Positions 9,764 to 22,026 are shown, counted from the first letter of the stretch. The stretch is 64,000 nt of DNA from Salvator merianae (GCA_003586115.2 QVOM02000034.1:128375936-128439935), one strand, 5' to 3'. The notes: generated by a model not told the origin, from the sequence alone. Program-made: numbers and translations.

Positions 9764-9952
9764 CAACAGGGTTGCAGTTACATGGCAGACAGTTTTCCTC
9801 ACTTCCAAGGCGGTAAAAGTTTTCCCGACACCTTTCACAGTTTGGTCCACCAGTGTTACCAAAGCAGCCTGTGCAATGGCCACCGTGGCCTGTGGAACGG
9901 TACAGCTCAGGATCAAAGTAGCACTCCTGTGATCTGCCATTACAGTTACAAG
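9764..9952 (-). CDS. LAMC1: LAMC1 exon 5: second LE repeat and start of the third
   Basis: The exon is 189 bp and reads PCNCNGRSQECYFDPELYRS, then TGHGGHCTGC, FGNTGGPNCERCRENFYRLG and SEENCLPCNCNPV. It holds one full eight-cysteine LE module plus the first cysteines of the next. The acceptor is cttacag ending at 9953 and the donor is G then gtgagt from 9763. The exon starts two bases into the proline codon begun by exon 4 and ends with the first base of the glycine finished by exon 6. Most of this exon is also open in another frame, which is a shadow; only the frame given matches laminin. Confidence 0.96.
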
Positions 9953-10442
9953 CTGTAAGAGAGGGACAAATAAATGTTGAACAACCTATTTAAGTTGATT
10001 TCCCATAAATCTCTTGTCACCTGTCATGTCTCTATTATGAACAGTTCCCGAAATAAATGCTACTATAACATGCCATGAGAAAAAAGTCTGAATTCAAACA
10101 CGTAGGCTGAGACCACATTCATATACCTCAAAAATGGTGGATGAGTGGGATCCAAAAGAGTGGATAGATTATTAAGCAACTATTTCTACCTATTTAGAGG
10201 CAGAATAAGTGCTTTCTTCAAACTTCTAGCTTTCATTTCTGCCCCACTCTTCATCCATCAAAGAATCCATGGCAATATACTTCTGAGTCCCTGGCTAACA
10301 CCCATTAAAAGACTGAACAGACTCATACCTGTTGAACTTTAGCAAGAGAATGGTAAGATTATGGTAAGACTATGGCCTAATGTGCCTTCATGCAGAACAC
10401 AAAAACTCCATGTAATTCTTGTTAAGATTAAGTCCTAGTACT

Positions 10443-10482
10443 GTATTATTTATTTGCTTATTTATTTATTTATTTATTTATT
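10443..10482. repeat. (TTTA)n simple repeat
   Basis: About ten imperfect tandem copies of TTTA are followed by tatttctaccctaag, which resembles the complement of LINE 3' tails elsewhere in the window. Confidence 0.85.
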
Positions 10483-12921
10483 ATTTCTACCCTAAGTTCT
10501 TTCTTTCTAGTTTATGAAGGACCCATACAGGCTACATGCAGAGAACACTGGTAAAACATTTATGGACTGGAGCATGTTAGCCTATATTTCGGTCATGACA
10601 GATCTTTGGTTTGGAATTTTAAAACAAAACAAGTATGTGCCATGTTCCTGTTAGATATCATTAAGCAAGGGCAATTTGTGGTGAACATATAGACAAATAC
10701 TCGCCATTTCAACTAGTTTTCAGTAAGAGCTCAGACACAGACTATGGCATAAACTAAGTAAGAACCTAAGGGCCAGTAACACGAGTTCCAGCTCCCTCCA
10801 TGAGATGCTCAAAAAAGAAAGGGATTTTACCTTGTTCTCCACCTGAAGAACAAATGCTCTATGAGAGTATGCTCTCTGCTTCTCTGCTGTGCAAATTGCA
10901 ACACAGACTTAGCAGCTCAGATATGCAAAGGGAGAATGCCTGTAAGCTTCTTGGACTTGGAGAGAAGAGTGCTGAAGAGCTCTTTGTCTCAGTATGACAT
11001 GAGAGCTATGCAGGGACCCAAATGAAAAGCATAGATTGAGCTTCTAGGCCATCAGTAGCTAAGGTAAAAGGCTATATATCTAATTGCACTTCTGACAGGC
11101 TACTTCCACCAGCTTCTAGCATTCCAAAGCAGAAGAGCTCTTTGCTTACTATAAGACTAACTAAGACCGACCAATCAGTCTGAGGTAGACTGTATTTTCT
11201 GAACAGCAGTGGTGTTTCTGGAATTCCCTATACTTGACAGTTGTAGCACAGAATGCACTGGAAAATCTTCCTTTTTATCTTCTTGTATTGATGGTGCTAC
11301 TTGTATCCTGGCAGGATATGCCTGGGGGCTTCCAGCTCTGGCAGTTGTAGATGGGATGCAACAAACATACTGAGCTTATTTTTGAGGGCATAATTTATCC
11401 ACACTATTCCATGCTGGTCCTTGGCATGTTGCTTGAGAATCACTATATTACAGCCTTGAGAGAAAGACAGGGCATCTTCAGACTTCATCTTAGCTTCTAC
11501 TCTGTCTGCACTGAATATTTCCAGCTGTCCTTGAACTGGAAGCCTGATGAAACTGATGTCTGATAATGCTTGTTCTACTTTGCATCCTAGACATTAGCAA
11601 TTAGGACTGTCTGTGCTAAGGAAAGCAGAACCTTTATTTTTTTCACACAGGATGCAGCTGGGGCAGGCTGGTCTCACCATTATCCTTCCCTGCAGTTTGC
11701 ATGCCAGAAGGCAACATAACTGTGTGGGAGGGCTGTGGGAAGGGTAGCACAGCTGGAAAGACAGACGGGTGCAGAGTCTAGCAATACTGAATGACACATC
11801 ACAGCCCTGTACTTTGGGAAAAGACAAACGCATGGACAATTGCTAATTGGTTCCACTTATAGAGCAATTTTCTATTCAAGTGAGGCACGTCAAGTCCAAA
11901 AGATAGAACTGTGCCTTTTTGAGCATAATCCCTTCTCACCATTCTCAGATGCAAACTGATGGCTCCACTGCACCTAAGACAAGATGTCTAACATTTGGGA
12001 CCCAGGGAAACATATTACTAAGAGTTAATCTAAGAAGACTTAGCCTAAGAAGACTTTTAAAATCATCTAACAATCATATTTGTTGCTTAATATAGGTATT
12101 CATGGACTACCTTTTCATCAAAACTGACAGTCAAAGCAACATGAAGTTTAAAGGCATTCTATCAAATGTATTCTGCCTTCTAGATGTCCCTTCCTCCCAA
12201 CCCATGCCAACTTTCCGCTAACCCAGAGAGGAACAGACCCCTAGTAAAGGAAGCAAGGCCAAAAACCATGAAAAGAGTGCAATAAACAACAATAAAAAAA
12301 AAAAAACATAGCAGCCTGTCAAGTGCTCCAAAACAGGTCTCTTTTGCTTCCAGGGACACAGCCAAAATGTCTGACTTGCTCAGTGGTCAATAAATCCCTG
12401 CATTTCGAAAACATGCAAGCGAAAGCTCTCCTATGCTACTGTGAGTATCCTACAAACGCAGGCGAACAGCTGGACCAAAGTGAAAGAATATTTAAGATTT
12501 TAAGAGAAAGTCTCTTCCATTCTCCTCATTCCCCTCCTCTACCCCTACTAAAAGCTTACATAGGAAGGGGTCTCAAACACAAAGGCAGCATTAAACTGCT
12601 GTTTTCCGAGTATTCATGATTCATTTTTCTTCTGAGATGCTGGTTGATGTGTGATTTGCTTTTCAGAAGCAACTAATTGCTTCTAGGGGCTTTAGACTCT
12701 AAATTTGCTATTTCTCATCTCCAACCTAAAATGTGAGAGACCTAGAATATCCTGAATATATCTTAGATGGTATAAGAAACATAAGCCTGTCATAAAAAGC
12801 ACCCCATAGTAAGTTCCTTCCCATCCTCCAACATATATATGGCTGTCCATTACATAGAATTTCCCCCTCCTGTGAATGATACAGAGCAAAAAATGCACAG
12901 GAAAGACTACATGAGAACACA

Positions 12922-13319
12922 AAATAGAAACATAGAAACATAGAAACATAGAGTTGGAAGGGACCTCCTGGATCATCAAGTCCAACCCCCTGCTCAATGC
13001 AGGATTACCTAAACCATCCCCGATAAATGGCCATCCAGTCTCCGCTTGAAGACCTCCATCGAAGGGGAACTCACCACCTCCTGCAGCAACCTATTCCACT
13101 GGTTGATCGTCCTTACTGTCATAAAATTTTTTCTAACATCTAATCTGAATCTTTTCCCCTGCAGTTTCATCCCGTTGCTTCTAGTCCTTCCTTGTGCAAG
13201 TGAGAACAGGTCTGATCCTTCTGCACTGTGACAGCCCTTTAGGTATTTGTAGACAGCTATCATGTCCCCTCTCAGTCTTCTTTTTTGTAGGCTAAACATT
13301 CCTAGTTCCTTTAACCGTT
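12922..13319 (-). mobile_element. CR1 LINE 3' fragment, minus strand
   Basis: The fragment encodes the C-terminal 96 residues of a CR1 reverse-transcriptase protein without a stop, from MFSLQKRRLRGDMIAVYKYL to RRLDGHLSGMV. The CR1 3' end ggttggacttgatgatcc and an 8-base satellite tail of repeated cat-aga-aa follow. It is severely 5' truncated, as is normal for CR1. It differs from the plus-strand copy at 16085-16482 by only two residues in this region, so the insertion is recent. Confidence 0.93.
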
Positions 13320-13559
13320 AAATGAATTAAGCATCACAAAAAAAGAGGATGGAGAACTTCCTGCTTTAGCAACAAGCTATTCCTTCAAACTGGTATTTAG
13401 TGAGTCAGCTGAAAATCCTCATCTAAGTTTCAGGTAAGCTTGTGCTGCTGGATAACACCCTGAAAGAAAAAAAAGGAACCTAAGAAATATGGTTCTGCTA
13501 AGATGGGAGTGCGGTAATTTAGTCATGTTTTTAAATTTAAGAATGTTCTATTGATTTTA

Positions 13560-13645
13560 TTGATGCTTTACAATTTTACAAATGTTGTGACCCACTATGG
13601 GATCATCTGCTGAAGGGGTGGGATATAAATATATAGAAACAAACA
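13560..13645 (+). mobile_element. Probable L2-type LINE 3' tail
   Basis: The string tgacccactatgggatcatc followed by gaaggggtgggatataaata resembles the shared 3' ends of L2-like LINEs in reptiles (gccctgagtc ... gggcggtatataaat). No coding part is attached. Confidence 0.45.
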
Positions 13646-14214
13646 GCATTCACTAGTTACTATGTCTGCTAAAAAGAAATCAGTAAATGCTGTGTTTTAA
13701 ACAATGGCCATTTCAAAAGTGTATAAATGAGATCTTAGAAGGCCGGAAATATTTCACCACTTGAGAACTAAGAAGAAATAAATTATGGCCACCTAGTCAC
13801 ATGCCCCAGGTATTCTTTGAGTACTTCAGGAAATGGATTGTTTTACTCTGCCAGAAAAGCAATCTGCCAGAAAGGTATTCTGCTGACACATGTAAGATAT
13901 CTTGAAGGAGGCTGTGTTCCAATATTATCCAGGATTTTGTAAAGATCTTCAGTACCAGAGCCAATTCCATTCAGAACTTCATAGACTTAAGTCTTTTTGG
14001 ATACCAAAGCAATCCTATGATTGCAGATAATAGTAACCTGAGCAATCATAATAGGTAGGTACTTGTTTGTTTGATCTCGTACTTTTCTCCTTACCAATGC
14101 TTCAAGCCCAGAAAGAAAATCAACATCCAAATTACTGCCCACTATTTAAAATTGCCTCAAATACCATTATTAGGATTTTTAAAAAATTAAAAGATTATGA
14201 TCAGGATTGTGTAT

Positions 14215-16395
14215 GTGCCATACATTTAATTGGGACCTTAGGAGGCAGTGACCATGCTATCCTTAAATTCTGGATAATAAGGGAAGGAAAGCCTGAGAGG
14301 ACTCAGACTTCAAAGTTGGACTTCAGACGGGCGGATTTTGATGGACTCAGAAGGAGGGTAGGAAGGATAAAATGGTTGAATGTACTAAAGGATAGAAATG
14401 TCCAAGAAGGATGGGATACTTTGCGAAATGCAATACTAGAAGCACAGTCTTTAACAATTCCTCAAAGAAAGAAGAACGGGAAGCATCTAAAGAGACCAGG
14501 GTGGATAAACCCAAAACTTAAAAACTTGCTAAAGAGGAAAAAAGAAATGTTCAAGAAATGGAAGGAGGGGTATATATTTAAAGAAGAATATAATGTAGTC
14601 TGCACAAACTGCAGGGCAAGTATCAGAAAAGCTAAAGCTAGAAATGAATTGAGGCTTGCAAGAGAGACTAAAAACAATAAAAAAGGGTTTTGGGGATATG
14701 TCAAAAGCAAAAGAAAAGTTAAAGAGGCTATAGGATTCACCATTACAGAGTGAAAATGGTGAATTGATAAAAAATGATATTGAGAAGGCTGAGCTTCTGA
14801 ACTCCTATTTTGTATCTGATTTCTCTAAGAAAGATAGCGTAACAGCGACTGACCTTCGTTGTGCTAGTGAAGGAATAAGAGAATCAAAGCACATAATCGA
14901 AACAGAGAGGGTAAGGGAATACTTAGCTAATTTAAATGAATTTAAATCTCCAGGTCCAGATGGATTACATCCTAGGGTACTGAAGGAATTAGCAGGGGTT
15001 ATTGCTGAACCACTTGCTGTAATCTTTGAAAATTCATGGAGAACAGGAGAAGTCCCAGATGATTGGAGAAGGGCAAACGTTGTCCCTATCTTCTAAAAAG
15101 GGAAGAAGGCGGACCCAGGGAACTACAGGCCTGTTAGCCTGACTTCAATACCAGGAAAGATTTTTGAACAAAGTATTAAACAACATGTATGCCAGCATCT
15201 GGACGGGAATTCAGTAATTAACCGTAGTCAACATGGGTTTGTAACAAACAAGTCATGTCAGACTAATCTAATTTCATTCTATGACAAAATCACTGAATGG
15301 GTTGACCAGGGAAATGCCGTAGACATAGTATATCTTGACTTCAGCAAAGCATTTGACAAAGTATCTCATACCATCCTCATTGAAAAAATGATCAAATATG
15401 GGATTGACAAGGTAACTGTTAGGTGGGTTCATAACTGGCTTAGTGATCGTACTCAAAGAGTGGTTATAAATGGCTGCACATCCAATTGGAAGAAAGTCTC
15501 AAGCGGTGTACCCCAAGGCTCTGTGCTGGGCCCAGTTATGTTTAACATTTTTATAAATCATCTGGATGAGGGAGTTGAGGGGAAACTGATCAAATTTGCT
15601 GATGACACAAAGCTAGGGTGGGTTGCTAACACTAGAGAAGAGAGAGAGAGGATTCAAAAAGATTTAGAAAAACTTGAACAATGGGCTGCAACTAATAGAA
15701 TGGTATTTAACAAGGAAAAATGCAAGGTACTACATCTGGGCAAGAAAAATGAAAAAAACACATATAGAATGGGAGGAATCCGGCTGAGCAGCAGCACATG
15801 TGAAAAGGACCCGGGTGTCCTAGTAGATCATAGATTGAACATGAGTCAACAGTGCGAAGCAGCTGCAAAAAAGGCAAACACAATCCTGGGGTGTATTAAG
15901 AGAAGCATAGAGTCCAGATTGCGTGAAGTTATTATCCCTCTCTACTCTGCCTTGGTCAGACCTCATCTGGAGTACTGTGTCCAGTTCTGGGCACCCCAGT
16001 TTAAAAAAGACACTTACAAACTGGAGCAGGTTCAAAGGAGAGCTACCAAGATGGTGAATGGTCTACAAACCATGTCCTATGAGGAACGGTTAAAGGAACT
16101 AGGAATGTTTAGCCTACAAAAAAGAAGACTGAGAGGGGACATGATAGCTGTCTACAAATACCTGAAGGGCTGTCACAGTGCAGAAGGATCAGACCTGTTC
16201 TCACTTGCACAAGGAAGGACTAGAAGCAACGGGATGAAACTGCAGGGGAAAAGATTCAGATTAGATGTTAGAAAAAATTTTATGACAGTAAGGACGATCA
16301 ACCAGTGGAATAGGTTGCCGCAGGAGGTGGTGAGTTCCCCTTCGATGGAGGTCTTCAAGTGGAGACTGGACGGCCATTTATCGGGGATGGTTTAG
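14215..16395 (+). pseudogene. CR1 ORF2 reverse transcriptase, lightly broken
   Basis: The frame from 14215 to about 14756 shifts once near 14750. The second frame then stays open to 16395 except for one TAA at about 15094-15096, where CR1 proteins have a lysine (IF-K-KGKKADPGNYR). Everything else, including the FADD catalytic motif at about 15596-15607, is intact. So little damage suggests a young insertion. It is not a host gene although its 335-codon frame is the longest in the window. Confidence 0.92.
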
Positions 16396-16482
16396 GTAAT
16401 CCTGCATTGAGCAGGGGGTTGGACTTGATGATCCAGGAGGTCCCTTCCAACTCTATGTTTCTATGTTTCTATGTTTCTATGT
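14215..16482 (+). mobile_element. CR1 LINE, 5' truncated, nearly intact reverse transcriptase
   Basis: The element runs from the last part of the endonuclease (GGSDHAILKF) through the linker and the whole reverse transcriptase to the 3' tail. Visible blocks are NEFKSPGPDGLHPRVLKELA, NYRPVSLTSIPGKIFE, YLDFSKAFDKV, SGVPQGSVLGP, the catalytic KFADDTKLG, and the C-terminal RRLRGDMIAVYKYLKG to HLSGMV. It ends in repeated ctatgttt units. CR1 elements copy themselves by target-primed reverse transcription, and 5' truncation is the rule. Most of the upstream endonuclease is missing, so this copy is dead on arrival. Confidence 0.95.
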
Positions 16483-17213
16483 AATAGTAGTAATTCAGCT
16501 TTCAGGGTTTTAGCTTTCATTAACAACAACAAAAAACTTCTAGCATTAATAATTCAAAAGTTATGACTGAAATGTGGACTTAATAGCTGGTGAAGATGTG
16601 TAAGTCAAAGGATTTGTGGAACAGAATTTTGAACAAGGGCAAGGCTTATAACCCCTTGCCCCATCTTGAGAGCTAGCAGACACACAGTTTATGCCAAATC
16701 AAAGGTAGCATATTACTTCCAAAAAGATGCAGAAGATAAATCAATCTATACATATTATTCGTTTACTGCAGAACAATGAAACCTGGATATACATAGTTGC
16801 ACTCAGCCTACTATAACCCAAATGAGAAATGCATTCTTCCTCTTGAGATTGGATATGCCAACAATAACTATAGATAAGAAACCAGTAGCAGATAATGTGG
16901 TCTGGATTTCAAATGTCAGTAGAAGGATTGTGCAATGCACTGCAGCCCTGAAAGTTCCTATCATATTATGTGCCAAGTTATAACATGAAACAAAGGCAAA
17001 GAAATACAGTTAAAAATATGCTCAGTGCCTACATTAATAGATGATGACAAGGACAGGAAGCTATTGGGGCTTGCCAGAAGGAAAAAGGAAGAGAAAAGCC
17101 TTAAAATTGGCTACCACCTACTTGACAGTAGGAGGTGGTGAAATAGTTGGCAGGAAAGTTTTGCTTCTTAGACAAAGCCAGATTATTTAAGAACAACCCC
17201 AACACATACTTAC

Positions 17214-17380
17214 GCAAACATTCGTTGGCACTCTCTGATGTTGCTCTCCGCCAAGGCCGATCATTGTAAAAGGGGAGACACTTTTCACAGTCCATACCAA
17301 AGGTATTGTGTTTGCAGTTGCAAGAGAGCTTTCCGTATTCATTCTTCACACACTCACTTGCATGGCCGTTACATTTACAC
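17214..17380 (-). CDS. LAMC1: LAMC1 exon 4: first LE (laminin EGF-like) repeat
   Basis: The exon is 167 bp and encodes [20 protein letters not shown] followed by [20 protein letters not shown] and [15 protein letters not shown]. The eight cysteines sit in the spacing of a complete LE module, which forms four disulphides and makes up the rigid rod of the laminin short arm. The acceptor is ccatttag ending at 17381. The donor is gtaagt beginning at 17213, after a single c that joins exon 5 to give proline. The open frame continues a short way into the intron on both sides, but the laminin similarity stops exactly at the splice signals. Confidence 0.97.
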
Positions 17381-18349
17381 CTAAATGGCAAGCGCAGGAT
17401 TCAGAAGAAAATGTACAATTTGTGTGCCAAGTAAGTCTGCACCACCCACCCAACCACAGAGTGATTCATAGCAGAGGGTCTCCCAGGACAATCTAGTTCC
17501 CCCACCCCTGCAAGAGCCTGTGGTTCTGAACACCTCTCAAATAAAATTAATCAAGGAGGCAATCTTACTTCATCCAGATGATAAGAATGTGCTTTTTAAG
17601 AGGGTTTTTTAAAGAAGTCCATCAAGCTTGAATATTACTTACAGAATCATATTTTTTTACATTTCTAATGATAAACCCATACTAAAGATACATAACTGGC
17701 AGCCAAAGATGATACCTCCCCTGCCATAATGCAGTTGACTTTCTCCAGTGTGTTAAAACAAGGACACTGAGTTATGCAGCTTCCTGTCTCCCAGGATCTG
17801 TATGCATATCAAAAGAGGTTCTAATAGCATCCCTGCCAATTCTGCACACTACAGAGCAGGAACACTCAAGCTGTGCCCCGACAAATGTTGTGGGACTGCA
17901 GCCCTCATGGCAGACATGCAGTGAATACCACAGTAGGTACATGAGGATTTGCTGGCTCTGATGGGTGGCATAACTGAAGCCCTGTAGATGCAGAATGACA
18001 AATAACCTCTGATGTGTGACATGGTGAAGCAGATTTTGAAGGGAGATGGGATCTGTGTTAAGTTTGAAGCCAGGTTCATCACACTTCCCTGCAGGTGATC
18101 CTACCCTCCAGCCATCAGAGCTGATCTATCCTCCCAAATTTGCCATGGTGTTTTCTGTGCGTCTTCTGTGAGAGCTGCATTCTTGCAATGTACTGCAATC
18201 TATGGTTTGAGCTCCCTTGCTTTAGATGCTGATGCACACATAGCAAACAGTGTCCGCACAGATCAATATGTACCTGCCTTTTCAACCTCAGTGATATTTG
18301 GTTTCTGCAAGCCTACTACAGCAAATAAATAGGCAAGAAAAGCAGTACT

Positions 18350-20855
18350 GGCGTCAAACCTCAAAAATGATAGAATGAATTTTGTTCAAATCCAAGGCAA
18401 ACTATTCGACATCACAGTAATTGAAGGGTTTGCCCAACCACTGATGCTGAAGAGAACGAAGTTGACCAATTCTATGAAGATCTACAATCCCTTTTGGAAC
18501 CACCACCACCCCAATGTAACCTTCATCATAGGGGATTGGAATGTTAAAGTAGGAAATCAAAAGATAATTGTAATAGTAGGCAAGTTTGGGCTTGGAGTAC
18601 TAAATTAGGCAGAACAAAAGAATAATAGAATTTTGTCAAATTAACTCACTGGACATAGTACACACTTTTTTCCAAAAGCCCAAAAGGTGACTTTACACAT
18701 GGACATCACCAAACGATCAATACTGAAATCAGAATGATGGTATACTTTGCAGCCAAAGATGGAGAAGTTCTGTTTTGACAGTAAAAAAACAAGACCTGGA
18801 ACTGACTGTTGCTCAGAACATGAGTTTGTTATTGCAAAATTCAGACTTAAATTGAAGAAAGTAAGGAAAACCACTAGACGATACAGGTAAGACCTAAATA
18901 ATATCCCTTATGAATATACAGTTGAGGTAATAGATTTAAGAGATTAGATCTGGTACTCAGAATTCTTGAAGAACTATGGCCAGAGGTTCATGACATTGAA
19001 CCTGAGGCAGCAACAAAAAAAAATCCCAAAGAAAAAGAAATGCAAGAAAGCAAAATAGTTGTCTGATATGCTTTACAGTTAAGCTAAGGGGGAAAAGAAA
19101 GTGAAAAGGGGCAAAATAGTTGTCTGATATGCTTTACAGATAAGCAAGGGGGAAAGAGACAAATATGCTCGACTGAATCCAGTTTTCCAGAGAATAGCAA
19201 GCAGGTCTTTTTAAATGAGAAACACAAAGAAATAAAAGAAAACAATAGAATGGGAAAGACAAGAGATCTCTTCGAGAAAACTGAAGATACTAAGGAAACA
19301 TTTCATGCAAATAAGGCATGACAGAAGACAAAAATGGTAGGGACCTAACAGAAAGAGAAGAGATAAAGAAAATGCAGCAAGGATACAGAGAACTATATGA
19401 GAAAGACCTTAACATCACTGATAACAATAATGGTGTGGTCACTGAGCTAGAGTCAGACATCCTAGAGAGTGAAGTCAAATGGTCCTTAAGAAGCATTGCT
19501 AACCCACAAGGCTGATGAGGACAACCAAATTACAGAACTATTTTAAATCCTAAAAGATTATGCTATTAACGTGTTGCAAAACTCAACAGTAGTAACTGGA
19601 CTGGAAAAGATCAGTTTATGCCAAGGAATGTTCAAACTACTGAACAATTGCACTCATTTCACACATTAGCAAGGTAATGCTCAAGATCCTGCAAACTAGG
19701 CTTCAGCAGTATGTGAACCAAGAACTGCCAGAAGTGCAAGCTGTTTTTCGCAGAGGAACTGGGATCAAACTGGCAATATTTGCTGGATTACAGAGAAAGC
19801 AAATGAGTTCCAGAAAAACATCCACATCTGCTTTGTTGACTATGCTAGAGCCTTTGACTGTGTGTATCACAACAAATTATGGAAAGTTCTTAAAGACATG
19901 GGAGTACCAGACCACCTTATCTGACTCCTGAGGAATCTGTATGTAAGTCAGGAATCAACACTCATAACCAAACATGGAACAACTGACTGGTTCAAGATTG
20001 AGAAGGGAGTGTGACAAGCTGTATATTGACACTTTATTCATTTAACTTATATGCAGAGTATATCATGTGGAATGCTAGGCTGGATGAATCAAAAGCTGGA
20101 ATAAAGATTGCTCAAAGAAATATTAATAACCTCAGATAGGCAGACAATAGCACTCTGATGGTAGAAAATGAAATGGAACTAAGGAGACTCTTGATGAGGG
20201 TGAAAGAACAGCATGCAAAAGCTAGCTTGAAGCTCAACATTAAAAAATCTGAGATCACAGCATCCAGTCCCATTCCTCCTTGGCAAATAGATCACTGTAG
20301 ATCATGACTGAAGCCACAAAATTAAAAGACATTTCTTTCTTGGGAAGAAAACTATTGCAAAACTGGACAGCATTTTAAAAGCAGAAGAATCACCTTGCCA
20401 ACAAAAGTCTGTATAATTAAACTTATAGTCTTCTCAGTAGTATAAATAACTATAAGAGTTGGACCATAAGGATGGCTGAGTGCTAAAGAACTGACACCTT
20501 CAAACTGGAGTGCTTAAGAAAACTTTTGAGAGTCTCTTGGACTGCAAGAAGATCAAAGCAGTCAATACTAAAGGAAATCAATCCTGACTACTCAGTGGAA
20601 GGACTAATACTGAAGCTGAAGCTCAAATACTTTGGCTATATTCTGAGAAGACAAGACTCATTAGGGAAGATCCTGATGCTGGGAAAGATTGAAGGCAGAA
20701 AAGGGGACAGAAGAGGATGAGATGGGTAGATAGTGTTATGGATGCAACAAACATGTACTTGGCAGACTCTGGGAGACAGTGGAGGACAGACAAGTCTAGC
20801 ATATTATGGTCCATGGGATCACATGACTGAACTACTAAACAACAACAAAAAACCC
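18350..20855 (+). mobile_element. BovB (RTE clade) LINE, strongly decayed
   Basis: Translated pieces in several frames fall in RTE order. The endonuclease comes first, with GKLFDITVIEGFAQP, FIIGDWNVKVGNQ and GKFGLGVLN. Then comes the linker with GMTEDKNGRDLTEREEIKK-like and ESDILESEVKWSLRSI. The reverse-transcriptase part follows, with NAILKILQTRLQQYVNQELP-like sequence, FVDYARAFDCVYHNKLWK-like sequence, a LYAEYI block and a degraded catalytic region (NLRADNS). It closes with SWTARRSKQSILKEINPDYS and ILRRQDSLGKILMLGKIEGR. Many stops and small deletions make it a fossil. The 3' end reads catgggatcacatgactgaa and ends in an acaacaacaa tail. BovB is known for horizontal spread between squamates and ruminants. 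Confidence 0.9.
19050..19165 (+). repeat. 61-bp tandem duplication inside the BovB copy
   Basis: The string gcaaaatagttgtctgatat plus gctttacag occurs at 19050 and again at 19111, each followed by a similar aagc-aaggggga stretch. The duplication lies within decayed BovB linker sequence and probably arose after insertion. Confidence 0.85.
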
Positions 20856-21895
20856 ACAGCTGAGGCATAATTACCCTTCCCTATTCCAACTATGATCCTC
20901 ACCTATTAAATTAAACACCCTTCATGCTACAATTCGTTTGAAAGAATCTTTTCTAGCTATAGTGTGTGCACTACAAAGGGTCACAGCTGCAAAGGGATCT
21001 TCCCATGCTGTGATTAGGACCTGCTGAGACCTTCCCATTCTACAACAGGTCTGAAAGGCCTAACATAGTTATATGCCAAATACCAAGGCAGTGTTCAAAT
21101 GTGCTACAAATGCCACCACAGCCATGACATAGGAGCAAAATAGTCATATTGTGCACATAGCTGCAGTGATACAAGATCATGTGCTTTTTCAAAGTGTGTC
21201 ACTTTCCAATTCCAAATGCACTTCACCAGCAGCATCTAAGATTGGGGCACTTACTTAGTCCAAAAATCTGGCAGCACATTGCTGCCTGACCATCACTTCC
21301 ATATTTGCTCTCCAAACAGAGGCAGCAAATTCAATCAAGTGAATGATCAAATAGCAAACAACAGCACTTCCTCTGTAGGTGGGCTGGACTGGCTGGCTGA
21401 TAAATCATCACAACAGAAATGAAGAGGGCAAGAAGGAAAGGGCAAAAAAATAGTAAATGGAAGCATAGGTGTAACTTTTTCACAAATGTGTAGCATGTCA
21501 TTTTCATCATGTGCTGTAGACATGGACTTCCAATGTAATATTGCTGTTTCCAAGATGCATCTGAATGCACCCTAATGTTGTGAAGAGAAAGTGGAATTTC
21601 CTGAATATCTTGGAAAGGCTTGCTTCTGCCTAAAATACACGGATGGACCTGTTAGCAGAATCACATAGACTATTGTGAAATGGTACTATGCATGTAGGGT
21701 ACATTGCTCCAGAGAGTTTAACAGTGACCAAATAAATAGCACTTTATAGATTCAAATGTTCATTAACAGATGTTTTATGATGTCACCAATTCTAAATGAC
21801 AAATAAAGCATCTAACTGTTAAAAGTAAATGCATGCAGCCAGACTCTAAAGAAAACATCTGAGACAAATTATTTAAACATAACTTGTTAACTTAC

Positions 21896-22026
21896 CTGCC
21901 GCCCACAGCAAAATCAGAAATTGCGTAATAATAAGACTTAAGAACTTTGGGGTCATTAAAAACTTCATCTCCAAAGGTATTCAGGCGATTGAGGCTCACT
22001 CTGATATCAGTAGCAGTCACCCACTC
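21896..22026 (-). CDS. LAMC1: LAMC1 exon 3: end of the LN domain
   Basis: The exon is 131 bp. It reads [18 protein letters not shown], then [20 protein letters not shown], and closes with FAVGGR split across the next junction. This is the C-terminal end of the laminin LN domain just before the first LE repeat. The acceptor is tgcttttag at about 22027-22035 with a pyrimidine tract, and the donor is CAG then gtaag at 21895-21891. The exon starts in phase 0 after exon 2 and ends two bases into an arginine codon that exon 4 completes. It is shorter than most open frames and is not obvious without the splice logic. Near identity to known gamma-1 sequence makes the call secure. Confidence 0.96.

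Larger units (their letters stand above)
9953..17213 (-). other. LAMC1 intron 4, with two CR1 copies
   Basis: The 7.3-kb intron between exons 4 and 5 contains a CR1 3' fragment on the minus strand (12922-13319), a longer CR1 on the plus strand (14215-16482), a TTTA microsatellite at about 10443-10482 and a LINE-like tail at about 13560-13645. From 10500 to 12900 and from 16500 to 17200 I recognise nothing. Confidence 0.75.
17381..21895 (-). other. LAMC1 intron 3, more than half BovB
   Basis: The 4.5-kb intron between exons 3 and 4 contains a decayed BovB/RTE LINE at about 18350-20855. The stretch 17400-18340 contains no element I can name; near 17870-17905 the sequence resembles a widespread reptile repeat fragment around acaaatgttgtgggactgca. 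20860-21890 holds nothing recognised. Confidence 0.75.

Noticed and set aside
14067..14753. 228-codon open frame as a host gene
   Set aside because: From about residue 50 it reads as CR1 endonuclease end and linker; the first part is intron sequence that happens to be open.
15388..16395. 335-codon open frame as a host gene
   Set aside because: It is the CR1 reverse transcriptase with FADD and SGVPQGSVLGP motifs and ends at the CR1 3' tail.
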